A stretch of 15,732 bases of DNA from positions 1 to 15,732 of the forward strand of contig JAEVYX010000032.1 in the NCBI GenBank assembly GCA_023392515.1, written 5' to 3'. The position numbers and the translations under genes are program-made. The DNA is from Bacillota bacterium. GTDB lineage: Bacteria > Bacillota > Clostridia > Christensenellales > Aristaeellaceae. Shown here piece by piece: positions 14,270 to 15,732 of the stretch. Positions within the stretch are counted from its first letter, which is position 1. The number at the start of each line of letters is the position of its first letter. The notes below the pieces were generated by a model. It was not told the origin of the DNA. It worked only from the letters and a program-made list of their open reading frames with translations, and ran no database searches.

Positions 14270-15391
14270 ATGGAGCGCATTGTGGTAGGCATGTCCGGCG
14301 GCGTGGATTCGTCGGTGACGGCGCTTCTTTTAAAGCGGCAAGGTTACGACGTAGTCGGCGTATTCATGAAAAACTGGGAAGAGACCGATGAAAGCGGCGT
14401 CTGCACCGCGGAAAATGATTGGCGGGATGTTCGGGAGGTTTGCGACCGGATCGGAATTCCCTATTATTCCGTAAATTTCGCCAAGGAATACAGGGACCGG
14501 GTATTCTCCTATTTTCTTTCGGAATACCAGGCTGGGCGCACCCCGAATCCGGATGTATTGTGTAACAGGGAGATCAAGTTTAAGGCATTTTTGGATTTTG
14601 CCATGCAGCTTGGCGCTGCAAAAATTGCTACGGGGCACTTCGCAAACCTGGGCTGTATGGAAGGAACCTATCAGCTTTTGCGTGGAAAAGATCCGCAGAA
14701 GGATCAAAGCTATTTTCTGCATATGCTAGGGCAAAGCCAGCTATCCCGGGCCATGTTCCCTGTGGGCGGACTGCAAAAGGGACAGGTGCGGGAATTGGCA
14801 AGGGAAGCGGGCCTGTCCGTCAGTGAAAAAAAGGATTCCACGGGCATCTGCTTTATTGGCGAGCGGGATTTCAGAGCTTTCCTGCAGCAGTTCCTGCCGG
14901 CTATGCCGGGGGATATGCGTACCCTTCAAGGGGAAACCGTGGGGCTCCACGAGGGCTTAATGTATTATACCTTGGGCCAGCGCCGGGGCCTGGGCGTCGG
15001 CGGCCGGGGGGATGGGCGCAGCTGGTTTGTGATCGGCAAGGATCTATCTAAAAATGTGCTGCTGGTGGCTCAGGGAGAAGATCATCCCATGCTTTACGCA
15101 ACCAAAGCCGTGGGAATCGAACCCACATGGGTTGCAGGTAAACCGCCTGTGTCACAGGGGGAACCCCTTTTATGCACCGCCAAGTTCCGCTACCGCCAGC
15201 CAGATCAGAATGTTACCGTTACATGGGAGGAAAACCGGCTCTTTGTTCATGCCCATGTGCCCCAGCGAGCCATCACACCAGGCCAGAGCGTGGTGCTTTA
15301 TCAGGGGGATGCATGCCTGGGCGGTGCTATCATTGACAAGGTCTTGGACAGCGGAGAATGTGGCGTACCGATGGCTGCAAAGGGTGAATAA
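14270..15391 (+). CDS. mnmA: tRNA-specific 2-thiouridylase MnmA
   Basis: Transfers sulfur to U34 of tRNA-Lys, tRNA-Glu and tRNA-Gln, using ATP and a persulfide carried on a cysteine. The 373 residues match the family. The N-terminal PP-loop is GMSGGVDSS (7-15), followed by FMKNW (32-36). The catalytic cysteines are C98 in NPDVLCNREIKF and C194 in DSTGICFIGERDF, and YYTLGQRRGLGVGG marks the central domain before the C-terminal beta barrel. The ribosome binding site GGGGAGG lies inside the end of the kinase gene, and the ATG comes two bases after its TAA, so they are co-transcribed. No hairpin terminator is seen before the rRNA promoter. lysS, whose product charges one of the MnmA target tRNAs, is nearby but in a different transcript. 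Confidence 0.96.
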   Translation: MERIVVGMSGGVDSSVTALLLKRQGYDVVGVFMKNWEETDESGVCTAENDWRDVREVCDRIGIPYYSVNFAKEYRDRVFSYFLSEYQAGRTPNPDVLCNREIKFKAFLDFAMQLGAAKIATGHFANLGCMEGTYQLLRGKDPQKDQSYFLHMLGQSQLSRAMFPVGGLQKGQVRELAREAGLSVSEKKDSTGICFIGERDFRAFLQQFLPAMPGDMRTLQGETVGLHEGLMYYTLGQRRGLGVGGRGDGRSWFVIGKDLSKNVLLVAQGEDHPMLYATKAVGIEPTWVAGKPPVSQGEPLLCTAKFRYRQPDQNVTVTWEENRLFVHAHVPQRAITPGQSVVLYQGDACLGGAIIDKVLDSGECGVPMAAKGE

Positions 15392-15460
15392 AATGGTCGA
15401 ACGATTTATCATATTTAGATGAAGAAACTATACATTTTTGCACTATTTACGGACGATTAT

Positions 15461-15518
15461 TTGACTTGTCCAACGATCGTTCGTGTTCTAAAATTGTCGA
15501 AAAAGGAACGTCGAAAAA
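15461..15518. repeat. Palindrome and direct repeats upstream of the rRNA promoter
   Basis: The perfect 10-bp palindrome AACGATCGTT lies at 15472-15481. The 9-mer GTCGAAAAA occurs twice in direct orientation, at 15496-15504 and 15510-15518 (14 bp apart, start to start). The stretch is A-rich and ends about 14 bp before the -35, so it could work as an UP-like element or regulator site. A weak second promoter (TTGACT at 15461, TGTTCT at 15484) overlaps it. Between the mnmA stop and 15460 I see nothing. Confidence 0.45.
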
Positions 15519-15531
15519 TCGAATTTAGGTG

Positions 15532-15560
15532 TTGACAAACTTCCGGAGCCATGCTATCAT
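15532..15560 (+). promoter_or_regulatory. rRNA operon promoter
   Basis: TTGACA (15532-15537) and TATCAT (15555-15560) are separated by 17 bp. The start is expected near 15567, giving a leader of about 120 nt before mature 16S rRNA. Confidence 0.85.
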
Positions 15561-15566
15561 AATCAA

Positions 15567-15689
15567 GCTCGCTAACGAGCGCCGGACCTTGAAAACGATA
15601 CAGAGCAAAGGGAAGAAAGAAGAAGTCAGTTGATTCTTTAAATGAGTTTAAACTTTGTCGAGGGAAACCGAGATAAAGGATAAAGGATT
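15567..15689 (+). promoter_or_regulatory. rRNA leader with boxB/boxA-like antitermination signals
   Basis: The leader opens with a small hairpin GCTCG-CTAA-CGAGC (15567-15580). CCTTGAAAAC (15587-15596) follows, resembling the CTTTGAAAAC element in Bacillus/Clostridium rRNA leaders, and then TGATTCTTTAAA (15631-15642), which resembles boxA. Together they suggest a Nus-type antitermination region. The 16S processing stem cannot be checked because its 3' partner is outside the window. Confidence 0.45.
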
Positions 15690-15732
15690 GAACACAAGAG
15701 TTTGATCCTGGCTCAGGACGAACGCTGGCGGC
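15690..15732 (+). rRNA. rrs: 16S ribosomal RNA (partial, 5' end)
   Basis: AGAGTTTGATCCTGGCTCAG begins at 15697 and continues GACGAACGCTGGCGGC, the universal 5' end of bacterial 16S rRNA with a Firmicutes-like sequence. Aligning it to E. coli position 8 puts the mature 5' end near 15690. The rest of the gene is beyond the window. Confidence 0.98.

Noticed and set aside
15461..15489. A second, upstream rRNA promoter (TTGACT...TGTTCT)
   Set aside because: The -10 matches only three of six consensus positions. It is mentioned in the repeat entry but not called as a promoter.
1..15732. Mobile elements, CRISPR arrays, tRNA genes, toxin-antitoxin or defence genes
   Set aside because: I searched by eye on both strands and found no transposase, integrase, regular repeat array, tRNA-like cloverleaf or defence-type gene.

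Overview
This window looks like chromosomal DNA of a low-to-moderate G+C, probably spore-forming Firmicute (class Clostridia or a relative). Four observations point there. The right edge runs into the 5' end of a 16S rRNA gene with a Firmicutes-like start. The order gin (csfB) - Orn/Lys/Arg decarboxylase - thymidylate kinase matches the csfB-yaaO-tmk block known from Bacillus subtilis, and Gin is a sporulation-specific anti-sigma factor. There is a ferredoxin-type 2-oxoacid oxidoreductase typical of anaerobes. Ribosome binding sites are strong AGGAGG-type. No mobile element, CRISPR array, tRNA or prophage gene is visible, and genus-level placement is not possible by eye.

Left part (1-5907, minus strand). 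Read in the direction of transcription, this holds an L-asparaginase, a two-gene polysaccharide-type ABC exporter (permease then ATPase, closed by a hairpin terminator), a 430-bp gene-free stretch, and a two-gene 2-oxoacid:acceptor oxidoreductase (gamma-alpha fusion subunit, then beta subunit cut by the window edge). The permease has an extra extracytoplasmic domain of about 160 residues at its N-terminus.

Middle (5908-11146, plus strand). A short divergent promoter region separates the asparaginase from an MFS transporter, which is followed 3 bp later by a membrane-anchored glycerophosphodiester phosphodiesterase. A consensus promoter (TTGACA-17-TATAAT) overlaps the stop codon of that gene and drives greA through a structured leader of about 165 nt. 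lysS follows, then a small membrane-anchored protein that resembles part of an extracellular solute-binding protein. A strong hairpin terminator ends the unit.

Right part (11147-15732, plus strand). gin has its own terminator. The decarboxylase then starts from its own promoter, whose -10 element sits inside an 8+8 bp inverted repeat. It is followed by a single-frame fusion of a HAD-family phosphatase to thymidylate kinase, then mnmA (tRNA 2-thiouridylase), then an rRNA promoter, leader and the first bases of 16S rRNA.

Most of the window is ordinary housekeeping content. The points most worth a second look are the HAD-thymidylate kinase fusion, the inverted repeats over the greA and decarboxylase promoters, the folded greA leader, the extended exporter permease, and the short solute-binding-like protein after lysS. 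I do not see a clearly new multi-gene system.
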